Shown: positions 53,152 to 62,850, counted from the first letter of the stretch. The stretch is 64,000 nucleotides of DNA from Anderseniella sp963787895 (GCA_963787895.1 CAWBEX010000007.1:124001-188000), one strand, 5' to 3'. Numbers and translations are program-made. Notes: generated from the sequence alone by a model not told the origin.

Positions 53152-53392
53152 GCGTGCAATGATGCGGGCACTCCAGCGTCGTTACAAGAGACAGGCACTG
53201 CAAAATTGGGGATGCGCGCATGTGTGCATGTGGTGAATTCGACGAATGCCACAAGTGTGACCTTTGTGTTGCTTGCGGTTCGCATGAAAAACCATCACAT
53301 TGAGCAACGAACAGCAGTTGCGATAACCACATGAGAATTTGTCGTTGCTCGCAACCCCAGACAGTATTTCCCGGAACCCGGATACATTGATC

Positions 53393-55150
53393 ATGAAATC
53401 ATTCAACAGGGCCTTCAGTGCTGCAATCTTGATAGCTGCCACAGCTGCAATGTCTCCCGCCCACGCTGCCCAATCTGGAGAGCAGGACCCATACGCCGAT
53501 CTGCGCATTGACGAGGCTTCTCCTTCAGGCAGTTACCTCGCAGGACGCTATGCCAGCCGTCAGCGCGATACAGGTATTGCCGCACGCTATATCGCCCGTG
53601 CGCTTGAGACCGACCCGAACAATCCGCTTCTCATCGAGCGGGCGTTTACGCTGGAAGTGTCGTCCGGCAACGTGCCTGCGGCTGAACGATTTGCAGCGCG
53701 TGTACTGGAATTCAACAGCCAGCATCGTTTGTCCTCACTGGTGCTTGGCCTGAAGGCCATGCGTGAAGGTAAGCCTGCGCTGGCACGCGAGCATTTCAAG
53801 AAGTCAGCCTACACTCCAATCGGTGAACTGACTGCGGGCCTGCTGACGGCATGGTCGTATGCTTCAGTCCGCGATCTGCCTCGCGCTCTTTCCGCGCTGG
53901 ACGACCTGAAACGCAACCAGGCATTCGAGAATTTCAGAGTGTTTCATTCCGCGCTAATTGCAGACATGAGCAATGACCGCAACCGCGCCGAAGCGTTTTA
54001 CCAGTCTGCTTACTCGAAAGCAGGAACATCGCTGCGTGTCGTGCAGGCTTTTGGAAATTACCTTGAGCGGACAGGTCGCCGTGACAAGGCTGCGGATGTC
54101 TATCGATTGTTCCTCAATACGGGCCAACCGAACCCGCTTGTGGCTGAAGCGCTCGAAAAACTGAATGCAGGGGTGACCGCCGAGGCATTCGTGGCAACAG
54201 AAAGTGCTGGAGTAGCTGAATCATTGTACTCGATTGCCGGGGCTCTTACGGATGAGCGCTCGATTGACATTGCCCTGGTTTATGCGCGCCTTGCCCTGGC
54301 CAATTATCCGGACTTCTCCGAAGGCCAGACGCTGCTTGGAGAAATCTATGCACAGATGAATCTGCACGAACAGGCAATCGCCGCATATCAGGAGATTGCC
54401 AATGGCACTGTATTGCGCTCAAGCGCAGATATACAGATAGCGACCAACCTCAACCAACTCGGCAAATTTGCCGAAGCCGAGAGTGTGCTCAAAGCCCTCA
54501 TTGCCAAGGAGCCGGAAAACTACAATGCGCTGTTGTCGCTTGGTAATCTCTATCGCCTGAACGAAAAATGGCTGGATGCAGCAGATGCATACACCAGGGC
54601 ACTGGCGCGAGTTGAGGAGCCTGGAGCTCAGCATTGGTCGGTATATTACTTCCGGGGCATCGCATACGAGCGGGCAGGGCGATGGGAAAACGCAGAACCG
54701 GATTTCCGCAAGGCACTTCGCTATCAGCCGGAGCAGGCGTCCGTCCTGAACTATCTTGGCTACTCCCTGATCGAAAAGCGCATCAACATAGTAGAAGCCT
54801 TCTCAATGGTTGAACAGGCGGTGGCGCTGCGCCCCAATGACGGATACATCGTGGATAGCCTCGGCTGGGGACACTATCAGCTGGGCCGCTACGAGGAGGC
54901 TGCGAAGCTGCTTGAACGGGCAGCGGGTTTGCGCCCGGAAGATCCGGTCATAAATGATCACCTGGGCGATGCTCTCTGGCGGGTCGGGCGCAGGCTGGAA
55001 GCCAAATTCCAGTGGCAATATGCACTTGATTCAAGCCCAACCGAACAGGATGCATCAAAGATCCGCACGAAGCTGAAGGAAGGTTTGCCAGATTTGCCAA
55101 AGTCGGCACCTCCCACAGCTTCTGGTTCTGAAGACCCCAACAAATCCTGA
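53393..55150 (+). CDS. Exported tetratricopeptide-repeat protein
   Basis: 585 residues with a signal peptide (MKSFNRAFSAAILIAATAAM). The rest is built of repeated helical pairs with TPR spacing: recognisable units are LAGRYASRQRDTGIAARYIA, LLGEIYAQMNLHEQAIAAYQE, LLSLGNLYRLNEKWLDAADAY, and YLGYSLIEKRINIVEAFSMVEQA. Periplasmic TPR proteins of this type often scaffold envelope processes. It sits 22 bases ahead of ispE, as in related genomes. ATG 53393 precedes the signal peptide; the region before holds a small inverted repeat (53302-53350). Confidence 0.88.
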   Translation: MKSFNRAFSAAILIAATAAMSPAHAAQSGEQDPYADLRIDEASPSGSYLAGRYASRQRDTGIAARYIARALETDPNNPLLIERAFTLEVSSGNVPAAERFAARVLEFNSQHRLSSLVLGLKAMREGKPALAREHFKKSAYTPIGELTAGLLTAWSYASVRDLPRALSALDDLKRNQAFENFRVFHSALIADMSNDRNRAEAFYQSAYSKAGTSLRVVQAFGNYLERTGRRDKAADVYRLFLNTGQPNPLVAEALEKLNAGVTAEAFVATESAGVAESLYSIAGALTDERSIDIALVYARLALANYPDFSEGQTLLGEIYAQMNLHEQAIAAYQEIANGTVLRSSADIQIATNLNQLGKFAEAESVLKALIAKEPENYNALLSLGNLYRLNEKWLDAADAYTRALARVEEPGAQHWSVYYFRGIAYERAGRWENAEPDFRKALRYQPEQASVLNYLGYSLIEKRINIVEAFSMVEQAVALRPNDGYIVDSLGWGHYQLGRYEEAAKLLERAAGLRPEDPVINDHLGDALWRVGRRLEAKFQWQYALDSSPTEQDASKIRTKLKEGLPDLPKSAPPTASGSEDPNKS

Positions 55151-55172
55151 CGCAGTGTTTCGGGAAAAGCTG

Positions 55173-56049
55173 ATGATTGCAGAATTCGCTCCTGCAAAGC
55201 TCAATCTTGCGCTGCATGTAACGGGCAAGCGGCAAGATGGCTACCACCTGCTCGACAGCGCAGTCATGTTTGCCGCTGACGCCGGCGACCGGCTGGCGTT
55301 GAAACCTGCCGAGACGACTTCGCTTGCAGTCGACGGGCCGTTCTCACAAGGGCTGGAGTGCGACACGCGCAACCTGGTTCTGCAGGCGCACGCTGCATTG
55401 GCGCGGCGCTTTCCCGGTCAGGTACAGGCCTGTTCCTTCACGCTGACCAAGAACCTGCCTGTAGCATCCGGCATAGGCGGCGGTTCGGCAGATGCAGCTG
55501 CGGCTCTTCGCGGCATCATGCGCATGAACAGCCTGGTGTTGGGCGAAGATGATTTGAGCGCTTTGGCGCTGACACTTGGTGCGGATGTGCCAGTATGTCT
55601 TTCCTCAGTGGCCTGCCGCATGCGCGGCATTGGCGAGGTGATTGATGCATGGCATGGACCACCGCAGTTTCATGCCGTTCTGGTCAATCCGCTGGTTGGC
55701 GTATCCACCGCCGCAGTTTTCAGGTCTCTGCAGCGTGAGGCGGGCAGCGCCACCCATGAGCCAATTGCAGATCGCGGTTTTGCACAAGGTGATGACACGG
55801 CGAACTTGCATTGATTGGCTGAAGCAGTGCCGCAATGATCTCGAACCTGCTGCGCGCCAGCTGCAGCCGCAGATTGATGCGGTGTTGGGGGCCATGACGG
55901 CTCAGCCGGGCTGTGCGCTGGCCCGCATGAGTGGCTCAGGTGCAACCTGCTTTGCACTGTTTGACGATGCAACAGCAGCCTCGGCAGCAGCAAGGCAAAT
56001 TCAGGCACAGCACGGTGGATGGTGGGTGGCAATGACTGCGTTGAAGTAG
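55173..56049 (+). pseudogene. ispE: 4-diphosphocytidyl-2-C-methyl-D-erythritol kinase, interrupted by a single-base frameshift
   Basis: The MEP-pathway kinase is split across two frames. Residues 1-213 (FAPAKLNLALHVTGKR, the ATP-binding PVASGIGGGSADAAAALRG) run in one frame and stop at TGA 55812-55814. The C-terminal part continues one base over with DWLKQCRNDLEPAARQ and CALARMSGSGATCFALF, ending at 56049. Skipping one T at 55811-55812 restores NLHDWLKQCRNDLEP and a 291-residue protein of normal length. An intact gene would be needed for isoprenoid supply, so a sequencing or assembly error is at least as likely as a real lesion. Confidence 0.9.
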
Positions 56050-56058
56050 CCGATCGGA

Positions 56059-57084
56059 CTAATGCGCACGACCAACTGAGAAACCTATTGCGTCAAGCAG
56101 GGCAGATTTGTATTCGCCGTCGGGGAAAATTTCCATGGCGTCGCGAGCAATCGCACCATAGTGCCGGGCCCGCTCAATTGTGTCCTCAATTGCGCCATGC
56201 TGCTGCATAAGTGATATGGCATGGGCTAGATCGCCATCCTGTTGATCTCCGCTTTCCATGACCCGTTTCCAGAATGCGCGCTGCTTGTCGTCTCCGCGGC
56301 GGTACGACAGTACAACGGGCAGTGTTATCTTGCCTTCGCGGAAGTCATCGCCGACGCTCTTGCCAAGTTGTGCCTGTTTACCGGAGTAATCCAGCGCATC
56401 GTCTACAAGCTGAAAGGCGATGCCAAGATTGCGGCCATAGGATTCCAGCGCCTCGCGCTCGTCGTCTGCACGCCCGGCTATTATTGCGCCTACTTCGCCG
56501 GCGGCTGAAAACAATGCAGCCGTCTTCGCTATGATCACCTTCAAATAGGCGTCTTCGGTTGTCGCGGTGTTGTGCGCGGCGGCAAGCTGCATGACTTCAC
56601 CTTCGGCTATGATTGCAGCCGAGTCTGCAAGCACCTTCAGCGCCGGCAGAGATCCGGTTGTCACCATGATGCGGAATGCTTGTCCGAGCAGGTAGTCCCC
56701 AACCAGAACGCTTGCCTGATTGCCCCAAATGAGACGGGCGGTGCGTCGGCCGCGGCGCAGGTCGCTCTCATCAACTACGTCGTCATGCAACAAGGTGGCC
56801 GTATGCATGAATTCCACTGCCGTCGCCAGGTCAATATGGTGCGAGCCTTGATAGCCGCACATCCGCGCTGCTGCGATTGTCAGCATTGGACGCAAGCGCT
56901 TTCCGCCTGATGAAATGAGGTGCTGTGCAAGCTCGGGTATCAGCTCTACATGCGAATGCGCGTGTGACAGGATCTGGCTGTTGACCCGCTCCATGTCTTT
57001 CGAAACGAGATTGAGCAAGGGCCCAAGGCTGGCTTCCTTTGCCTCTGTTGCACTGAGGGGAACGACTACACCCAACGTGACCAT
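56059..57084 (-). CDS. Polyprenyl diphosphate synthase (octaprenyl-type)
   Basis: A 341-residue prenyltransferase that extends farnesyl diphosphate with IPP to make the quinone side chain. The first Asp-rich motif lies in LLHDDVVDESDLRRGRRTAR, the second in FQLVDDALDYSG; GGKRLRPMLTIAAARM and VGDYLLGQAF also match the IspB/Oct group. Chain length (about C40-C50) cannot be fixed by eye. It converges with ispE. It draws on the pathway that ispE and ispH supply. Confidence 0.94.
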   Translation of the reverse strand: MVTLGVVVPLSATEAKEASLGPLLNLVSKDMERVNSQILSHAHSHVELIPELAQHLISSGGKRLRPMLTIAAARMCGYQGSHHIDLATAVEFMHTATLLHDDVVDESDLRRGRRTARLIWGNQASVLVGDYLLGQAFRIMVTTGSLPALKVLADSAAIIAEGEVMQLAAAHNTATTEDAYLKVIIAKTAALFSAAGEVGAIIAGRADDEREALESYGRNLGIAFQLVDDALDYSGKQAQLGKSVGDDFREGKITLPVVLSYRRGDDKQRAFWKRVMESGDQQDGDLAHAISLMQQHGAIEDTIERARHYGAIARDAMEIFPDGEYKSALLDAIGFSVGRAH

Positions 57085-57227
57085 CTCCGCCGCTATGTTA
57101 AATGTTTATAAAACAACCATAAGCCGCGCACTGCAAGCCAGCAAGAGCACTATGGCCGCAGGTGGGTATGTGTTCTACAATGCCGGATCAGGGGGAGTTG
57201 AAACAGCATCGGCAAGGGCTAGGAGCT

Positions 57228-57452
57228 ATGCGCGAACTGTTGCGGTCAAATGATGTGGTCCTGCTCTCCTATGTCACCGATCTTCTGGCACAGGCAGGTG
57301 TGGAAACCATCGTGTTTGATGATCACATCAGCATGGTGGAGGGGTCCATCGGGGCGTTTCCCCGCCGGGTTATGGTTGAACATGGCCAGGAACAGCGCGC
57401 TCGCCGAATTCTCAACGAAGCAGGTTTACGGGCACAATTGAGCGCGGTGTGA
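57228..57452 (+). CDS. DUF2007 domain small protein
   Basis: A 74-residue protein. MRELLRSNDVVLLSYVTDLL and AGVETIVFDDHIS, ending VMVEHGQEQRARRILNEAGL, match the DUF2007 putative signal-transducing family. AGGAG lies 7 bases ahead of ATG 57228; the open frame reaches 57162 but lacks that site. It lies 32 bases before the methyltransferase gene, an order frequent in this group. Confidence 0.85.
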   Translation: MRELLRSNDVVLLSYVTDLLAQAGVETIVFDDHISMVEGSIGAFPRRVMVEHGQEQRARRILNEAGLRAQLSAV

Positions 57453-57483
57453 AACCGCGCATTATCCTGGGAGGGCGGTTGCA

Positions 57484-58296
57484 ATGGTTGGTACAGACGG
57501 TTTTGAAGAGGACCCCCACGTAACCGATGGCGCAAAGGCGGGGTTGACTGACGATCAGTTCCTTGGTGGCAAACTCAATATCCTGCAGCCTGAAAAGGGC
57601 TACCGTGCGGGCACCGATGCCGTGTTGCTCGCCGCTTCAGTGCCGGCGACGGCCGGCGAAGCAGTTTTTGAGGCCGGATTGGGAACCGGAGTGGCTGCGC
57701 TGTGTCTTGCAAAGAGGGTGCCGGGCGTCGTCGTGACCGGCATTGAAGCCGCGTCGCGCCATGTGATGATTGCAGAAGAGAATGCCCGCCGGAACGCTCT
57801 GCAAGATGCGGTGCACATACTCAAGGGTGATTTACTGGATTCGATGCGGCATGGCCAGGTGGACTGGCCCGGCCCGGCAACTTTCTCGCATGCTTTTGCC
57901 AATCCGCCATTCTTCGAGGAGGGCAGTGTTCAAAAGCCCGCCGACAGCCTTCGGGCACAGGCACACCTGCTCAAACCAGGAGAACTGGAAGCATGGGTTC
58001 GTGTCATGGCAAGCCTTTTAAAGCCGCGCGGCACGCTGACCCTCATTCACCCCGCAAGTTCGCTGTATGCCTTGTTGCAGGCCATGGCGCCTCGCCTTGG
58101 CGGGTTGACTGTTTTCCCATTGTTTTCCAGGCCGGGCGAGGACGCCTCCCGCATCATTGTGCGCGGGGTCAAGGGATCGAAGGCACCACTTCGGTTGTGT
58201 GCCGGTCTTGCACTGCATGGCGCTGAATCTGGTGCATTTGTGGCCGCAGCGGATGATGTGCTGCGAAACGGCCGGGCACTTGAGCTTGGGCGATAG
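57484..58296 (+). CDS. tRNA1(Val) (adenine37-N6)-methyltransferase-type enzyme
   Basis: 270 residues. AdoMet motif VFEAGLGTGVAALCLAKRVP is followed by HAFANPPFFEEGS, the NPPF motif for N6-adenine or exocyclic amino methylation; the N-terminus LGGKLNILQPEKGYRAGTDAVLLAA is the TrmN6/YfiC type. The family methylates A37 of tRNA1(Val), though related members differ. GGGAGG lies just before ATG 57484. Confidence 0.88.
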   Translation: MVGTDGFEEDPHVTDGAKAGLTDDQFLGGKLNILQPEKGYRAGTDAVLLAASVPATAGEAVFEAGLGTGVAALCLAKRVPGVVVTGIEAASRHVMIAEENARRNALQDAVHILKGDLLDSMRHGQVDWPGPATFSHAFANPPFFEEGSVQKPADSLRAQAHLLKPGELEAWVRVMASLLKPRGTLTLIHPASSLYALLQAMAPRLGGLTVFPLFSRPGEDASRIIVRGVKGSKAPLRLCAGLALHGAESGAFVAAADDVLRNGRALELGR

Positions 58297-58390
58297 GTCT
58301 CGATGATGCTGCCTCTTGAGGTTGAGGATCAGCTGCACCATGTTGATGGCCGAAGTCTGCAGTGTTCAAATCAACAAGGTGTACCGTGAC

Positions 58391-59293
58391 ATGACCAGTC
58401 GAGTTTCCAACAAGAAGAAAAAAAAGAAGCCCGGCTGGTTGACGCGGCTGATCAGGGGAAAGCGCAAGTTCGTCTCACATGTCAGATTGAAAGGGGCCAT
58501 CGGGATCGATGGGCCGCTGAGCCGTTCAATTACCATGGCAGGGGCTGAACAGACGCTGGAAACTGCGTTCGCCATTCCTGGCATTGCTGCAGTTGCCATC
58601 TCGATAAATTCACCGGGTGGCTCTCCGGTGCAGTCAACACTCATCTTCAATCGCATCCGGCAGCTTGCCGCCAAACACGATGTCAAGGTGCTGGTGTTCT
58701 GTGAGGATGTGGCAGCATCAGGTGGTTACCTGCTCGCTGTGTCCGGCGACGAAATCTTCGCGGACAGGTCGTCGATTGTCGGTTCCATCGGAGTTATATC
58801 TGCCGGGTTCGGCTTTGCTGCGGCAATCAAGAAACTCGGCGTTGAACGCCGCGTTTACACTGCTGGCAGCAACAAATCGGTGCTCGACCCGTTCCTGCCA
58901 GAAAAGAAGGAAGACGTCGTCCACCTGAAGTCTCTGCAACTGGATATCCATGAAGCATTCAAGGACATTGTGCGATCGCGTCGCGAAAAGCTCTTGAAGG
59001 GTAACGAGAAAGAGCTGTTTTCCGGGCTGTTCTGGGCGGGTGACAAGGCGCTGGAGCGTGGCCTTGTAGATGGCCTCGGCTCCTTGCACGAAGTTCTACA
59101 GAAAAAATTTGGCGCAGATGTCATTATCAAGACGATAGATGAAGGCTCGGGCCTGTCATTGCGCAAACTGCTCATGCCCGGCGGCGCACAGGCATCTTTT
59201 GATGGTGCCGCGAGGGCTGCAGGCCAAGGTGCAGCCGCTCACGCACTTGTGCTTGCAGAAGAACGCGCTTTGTGGTCTCGTTACGGTCTGTAA
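58391..59293 (+). CDS. S49 family peptidase (SppA-like)
   Basis: A 300-residue serine protease of the signal-peptide-peptidase A group. Nucleophile Ser110 is in VAASGGYLLA and general base Lys162 in TAGSNKSVLDPF; the 52-residue spacing equals that in Bacillus subtilis SppA (147/199). ISINSPGGSP and IVGSIGVI also fit. The N-terminus is strongly basic (NKKKKKKPGWL) without a clear transmembrane helix, so it may be peripheral. Alternative upstream starts exist. An eight-base A run near 58417-58424 is a possible slippage point. It is close to glyQ, as in related genomes. Confidence 0.9.
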   Translation: MTSRVSNKKKKKKPGWLTRLIRGKRKFVSHVRLKGAIGIDGPLSRSITMAGAEQTLETAFAIPGIAAVAISINSPGGSPVQSTLIFNRIRQLAAKHDVKVLVFCEDVAASGGYLLAVSGDEIFADRSSIVGSIGVISAGFGFAAAIKKLGVERRVYTAGSNKSVLDPFLPEKKEDVVHLKSLQLDIHEAFKDIVRSRREKLLKGNEKELFSGLFWAGDKALERGLVDGLGSLHEVLQKKFGADVIIKTIDEGSGLSLRKLLMPGGAQASFDGAARAAGQGAAAHALVLAEERALWSRYGL

Positions 59294-59342
59294 TCTAGGT
59301 GGTGGGCCTTGGCGCCGCCACAGCGAGGAAAGTAGAACACAG

Positions 59343-59522
59343 ATGATCTACAAGTTACTTGTTGCGGGAGCGGGTCTGGCTTTGTCTTACATGGTTGCCC
59401 GCAAACTGTCTGAAGCGCAAGCAGCACAGAAGGTTCGGGTAAAGACCCGTGAGCAGGGCGATGCCCGCAATGGCCGCCTGCGGCAGGATCCTGAAACTGG
59501 CATCTATTACCCGGAAGACTAG
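59343..59522 (+). CDS. Small membrane protein of unknown function upstream of glyQ
   Basis: 59 residues, starting at ATG 59343 with GAGGAAAG upstream. One transmembrane helix (YKLLVAGAGLALSYMVA) is followed by a charged stretch and a C-terminal DPETGIYYPED. Similar short proteins lie before glyQ in related alphaproteobacteria, but no function is known to me. Too short for standard ORF thresholds. Confidence 0.75.
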   Translation: MIYKLLVAGAGLALSYMVARKLSEAQAAQKVRVKTREQGDARNGRLRQDPETGIYYPED

Positions 59523-59636
59523 TCGCGCTGGTACTTGATGTCAGTGCGCGCCTGCCTGCTTGACCAGCAGTGGCGGGGGCAATAGGTTGCCGCCAGCGAT
59601 TCACAGCTTCTGAATGAAGCCTTTCAAAGCATTGCG

Positions 59637-60560
59637 ATGATGACTGCGCCGGCTGGCCTTAATCCGAAAAAATCGTTTCAGGATCTGATCCTGACATTGC
59701 ACAACTACTGGGCCGCCAAGGGCTGCGTAGTGTTGCAGCCTTACGACATGGAAGTTGGTGCGGGCACGTTTCACCCGGCAACGACACTGCGTTCGGTCGG
59801 TCCCAATCCCTGGAAGGCTGCTTATGTGCAGCCGTCACGCCGACCCAAAGACGGGCGTTACGGTGAGAACCCGAACCGGCTGCAGCATTACTACCAGTAT
59901 CAGGTTTTCCTGAAGCCTTCGCCGAACGACTTGCAGGACCTCTACCTTGGCTCGCTCTATGCCATTGGGATCGACAAGGACAACCACGATATCCGCTTTG
60001 TCGAGGACGACTGGGAAAGCCCGACACTGGGCGCCTGGGGGCTTGGCTGGGAAGTCTGGTGCGACGGCATGGAAGTTTCGCAATTTACCTATTTCCAGCA
60101 GGTCGGTGGCATTGACTGCAACCCGGTGTCTGGTGAGCTGACCTACGGGCTTGAGCGCCTTGCCATGTATGTGCAAGGCGTCGACAATGTCTATGACCTC
60201 AACTTCAACGGCCGGGATGGGGCTGAGCGGGTGTCCTATGGTGATGTGTTCCTGCAGGCCGAGCAGGAATACTCACGTCACAATTTTGAACACGCTGATA
60301 CAGACAAGCTGTCAAAGGAGTTTGAGGCTGCGGAGGCAGAGTGCAAGGCACTGCTGGCTGCTGGCGAGCAGGGCGACAAGCACCTCATGGCGCTACCTGC
60401 CTATGACCAGTGCATCAAGGCGAGCCATGTGTTCAACCTGCTGGACGCCCGCGGCGTGATCTCAGTTACCGAGCGGCAGGCATATATCCTGCGGGTGCGC
60501 GACCTGGCGAAGGGATGTTGCGAGGCCTGGGCAAAGACGGCTGGCGGGAGCGCGCAATAA
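59637..60560 (+). CDS. glyQ: Glycyl-tRNA synthetase alpha subunit
   Basis: A 307-residue subunit of the tetrameric (alpha2beta2) bacterial GlyRS; it contains the class II catalytic core. LQPYDMEVGAGTFHPATTLR, PSRRPKDGRYGENPNRLQHY and FTYFQQVGGIDCNPVSGELTYG are diagnostic. The first ATG (59637) overlaps a second at 59640; either is possible. Its stop overlaps glyS by one base (TAATG). Confidence 0.97.
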   Translation: MMTAPAGLNPKKSFQDLILTLHNYWAAKGCVVLQPYDMEVGAGTFHPATTLRSVGPNPWKAAYVQPSRRPKDGRYGENPNRLQHYYQYQVFLKPSPNDLQDLYLGSLYAIGIDKDNHDIRFVEDDWESPTLGAWGLGWEVWCDGMEVSQFTYFQQVGGIDCNPVSGELTYGLERLAMYVQGVDNVYDLNFNGRDGAERVSYGDVFLQAEQEYSRHNFEHADTDKLSKEFEAAEAECKALLAAGEQGDKHLMALPAYDQCIKASHVFNLLDARGVISVTERQAYILRVRDLAKGCCEAWAKTAGGSAQ

Positions 60561-62668
60561 TGGCTGAACTCCTGCTTGAATTGTTTTCCGAGGAAATTCC
60601 GGCTCGTATGCAGATGCGTGCTGCCGACGACCTGAAGAAACTCGTCACCGATGGGCTGGTCGAGGCGGGCCTGACCTATGAAGGCGCCGAGGCACATGTC
60701 ACTCCGCGCCGGCTGGCGCTTTGTGTGTCAGGCCTGCAGACGAGCACGCCCGACATCAAGGACGAGCGCAAGGGTCCGCGCACAGACGCACCAGAACAGG
60801 CCATTCAGGGGTTCCTGAAGTCAGCTGGAGTGAGCTTGGAGCAGTGCGCCATCGTGGAAGACAAGAAGGGCGCGTTCTACGTTGCCCGCATCGAAAAGCC
60901 TGGTCAGGACACCGCTGAGGTCGTCGCTACGCTGGTGCCGGACGTCATCCGCAAATTTCCGTGGCCCAAGTCCATGCGCTGGGGTTCAGGCAGCCTGCGC
61001 TGGGTGCGCCCGCTGCAATCAATCCTGTGTCTTTTCGACGGTGAAGTGGTGCCATTTGGTGTGCAAGGTATCGAGGCTGGCAACGTCACCTCAGGTCATC
61101 GCTTCATGGCACCTGCCGCTTTCACTGTGTCTGACTTCGAGGACTACGAGACGAAACTCAAGGCTGCGCACGTCATGTTGCGCACAGATGAACGCATGGA
61201 CTCGATCAGAGCAAGCGCCAGGGACCTGGCGTTCGCCAAGGGGCTTGAACTGATCGAGGACGAAGCGCTGTTGGCTGAGACAGCGGGTCTGGTCGAATGG
61301 CCGGTTGTGCTGATGGGCGAATTTGATGCCGACTTCCTCGAGGTGCCGCCGGAGGTCATCGTCACCTCGATCAAGAGCCACCAGAAGTGCTTTGCGCTGC
61401 GCGACAAGCAGGGTGAGCTATCCAACCAGTATCTGCTGGTATCCAACCTGATTGCCAAGGACGGTGGTGGCAGGATTGTGCGGGGCAACAACAAGGTCAT
61501 CGCTGCCCGGTTGTCGGACGCCAAGTTCTTCTGGGACCAGGACAGGAAGGTCAGGCTGGAAGACCGGCTCGATCAACTTGAGAAGATCACGTTCCACGCG
61601 AAGCTGGGTACACAACGTGAGCGCGTTGCCCGCATCGAGGCGCTGGCCGGCAAGATCGCCCGGATTGTTGGCGCAGATGAGGCCGAAGCAATTGTTGCCG
61701 CGAAACTGGCCAAGGCCGATCTGGTGACGTCAATGGTCGGCGAGTTCCCGGAGCTTCAGGGTCTGATGGGCAGCTATTATGCCAAGGCTGAAGGCTTGCC
61801 CGAAGATGTGCAGACTGCAATCCGCGATCATTACAAGCCGCAAGGCCCGTCCGATGAGGTGCCTGCGGGCAAGGTGGCACAGGCCGTGGCGCTGGCCGAC
61901 AAGATCGATACCCTCGTCGGCTTCTGGGCCATTGATGAAAAGCCCACCGGATCGAAAGATCCGTATGCACTAAGACGAGCCGCGCTGGGCGTTATCCGCA
62001 TCGTGTTGGAAGGTGAATTGAGGGTGCGTTTGTCCGGCATTATTCAAGAGGCAAGATTGAGGTTTCCAGTTGATTTGAAGCCCGTCGAAGATGTCGATTC
62101 AATTGATGATGCAGTTCGCGCGCGATTTGACGACGAGCGGCTATCTGACCTCCTCGGCTTCTTCGCCGACCGGCTGAAAGTCTACCTGCGTGACGCCGGT
62201 GCCCGCCACGACCTGATCGATGCTGTTTTCTCGCTCGGCAATCAGGATGACCTGCTGATGATCGTCAAGCGCGTCGAAGCTTTGTCGGCGTTTCTCGATA
62301 CAGACGACGGCAAGAACCTGCTCGCAGGCGTCAAGCGCGCCTCCAACATTCTCAAGATTGAAGAAAAGAAGGACGGCAAGCCCTACACCGGCTCACCCGA
62401 TGCCAAGCTGCTGGTGCAAGGTGAGGAAAAGGACTTGCATCGTGCCGTATCACAGGCAGAAGCCAACGCAAAGCGGGCCGTTGAAGCGGAAGATTTCACC
62501 GCTGCGATGAGCCATATCGCCAGGCTGCGTGAACCGGTGGACAAATTCTTCAACGAGGTGACGGTGAATGACAACGATCCGACCTTCCGTGAAAACCGGT
62601 TGAAGCTGCTAAACCGGATCCGCGAGGCGACGCTGGCTGTGGCCGACTTCTCAAAGATCGAAGGCTGA
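60560..62668 (+). CDS. glyS: Glycyl-tRNA synthetase beta subunit
   Basis: 702 residues, normal length. It opens LLLELFSEEIPARMQ; VTPRRLALCVSGLQ, FPWPKSMRWGSG, ITSIKSHQKCFAL-like IVTSIKSHQKCFALR and PYALRRAALGVIRI are family segments. The beta subunit binds tRNA and completes the alpha2beta2 enzyme. It overlaps glyQ by one base, giving coupled translation. The frame extends 50 codons upstream within glyQ; ATG 60560 is the real start. Confidence 0.97.
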   Translation: MAELLLELFSEEIPARMQMRAADDLKKLVTDGLVEAGLTYEGAEAHVTPRRLALCVSGLQTSTPDIKDERKGPRTDAPEQAIQGFLKSAGVSLEQCAIVEDKKGAFYVARIEKPGQDTAEVVATLVPDVIRKFPWPKSMRWGSGSLRWVRPLQSILCLFDGEVVPFGVQGIEAGNVTSGHRFMAPAAFTVSDFEDYETKLKAAHVMLRTDERMDSIRASARDLAFAKGLELIEDEALLAETAGLVEWPVVLMGEFDADFLEVPPEVIVTSIKSHQKCFALRDKQGELSNQYLLVSNLIAKDGGGRIVRGNNKVIAARLSDAKFFWDQDRKVRLEDRLDQLEKITFHAKLGTQRERVARIEALAGKIARIVGADEAEAIVAAKLAKADLVTSMVGEFPELQGLMGSYYAKAEGLPEDVQTAIRDHYKPQGPSDEVPAGKVAQAVALADKIDTLVGFWAIDEKPTGSKDPYALRRAALGVIRIVLEGELRVRLSGIIQEARLRFPVDLKPVEDVDSIDDAVRARFDDERLSDLLGFFADRLKVYLRDAGARHDLIDAVFSLGNQDDLLMIVKRVEALSAFLDTDDGKNLLAGVKRASNILKIEEKKDGKPYTGSPDAKLLVQGEEKDLHRAVSQAEANAKRAVEAEDFTAAMSHIARLREPVDKFFNEVTVNDNDPTFRENRLKLLNRIREATLAVADFSKIEG

Positions 62669-62850
62669 CGTCCCTTCCTGTCCGATATGTTGCGGATTGG
62701 GCAAGGGACTGAAGCTTGCACCCAGCTTGCGCCGCACTGCCCCGTCGCAAATCTGTTCAGTGCGTCGTGACGCCACTTGAAAAACCTGCGCCAGTGTGGC
62801 CTTACACAGCCATCGTCCATCCCACCATATGGAATCGGAGCCGGTCACAC
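62669..62850. other. Intergenic region between glyS and ppdK
   Basis: 182 bases with no gene. GTCCCTT at 62670-62676 and AAGGGAC at 62703-62709 form a 7-base inverted repeat without a T run. No clear promoter was found. Confidence 0.5.

Noticed and set aside
62670..62709. Inverted repeat after glyS
   Set aside because: Seven-base stem with a long loop and no T run, so too weak to call a terminator.
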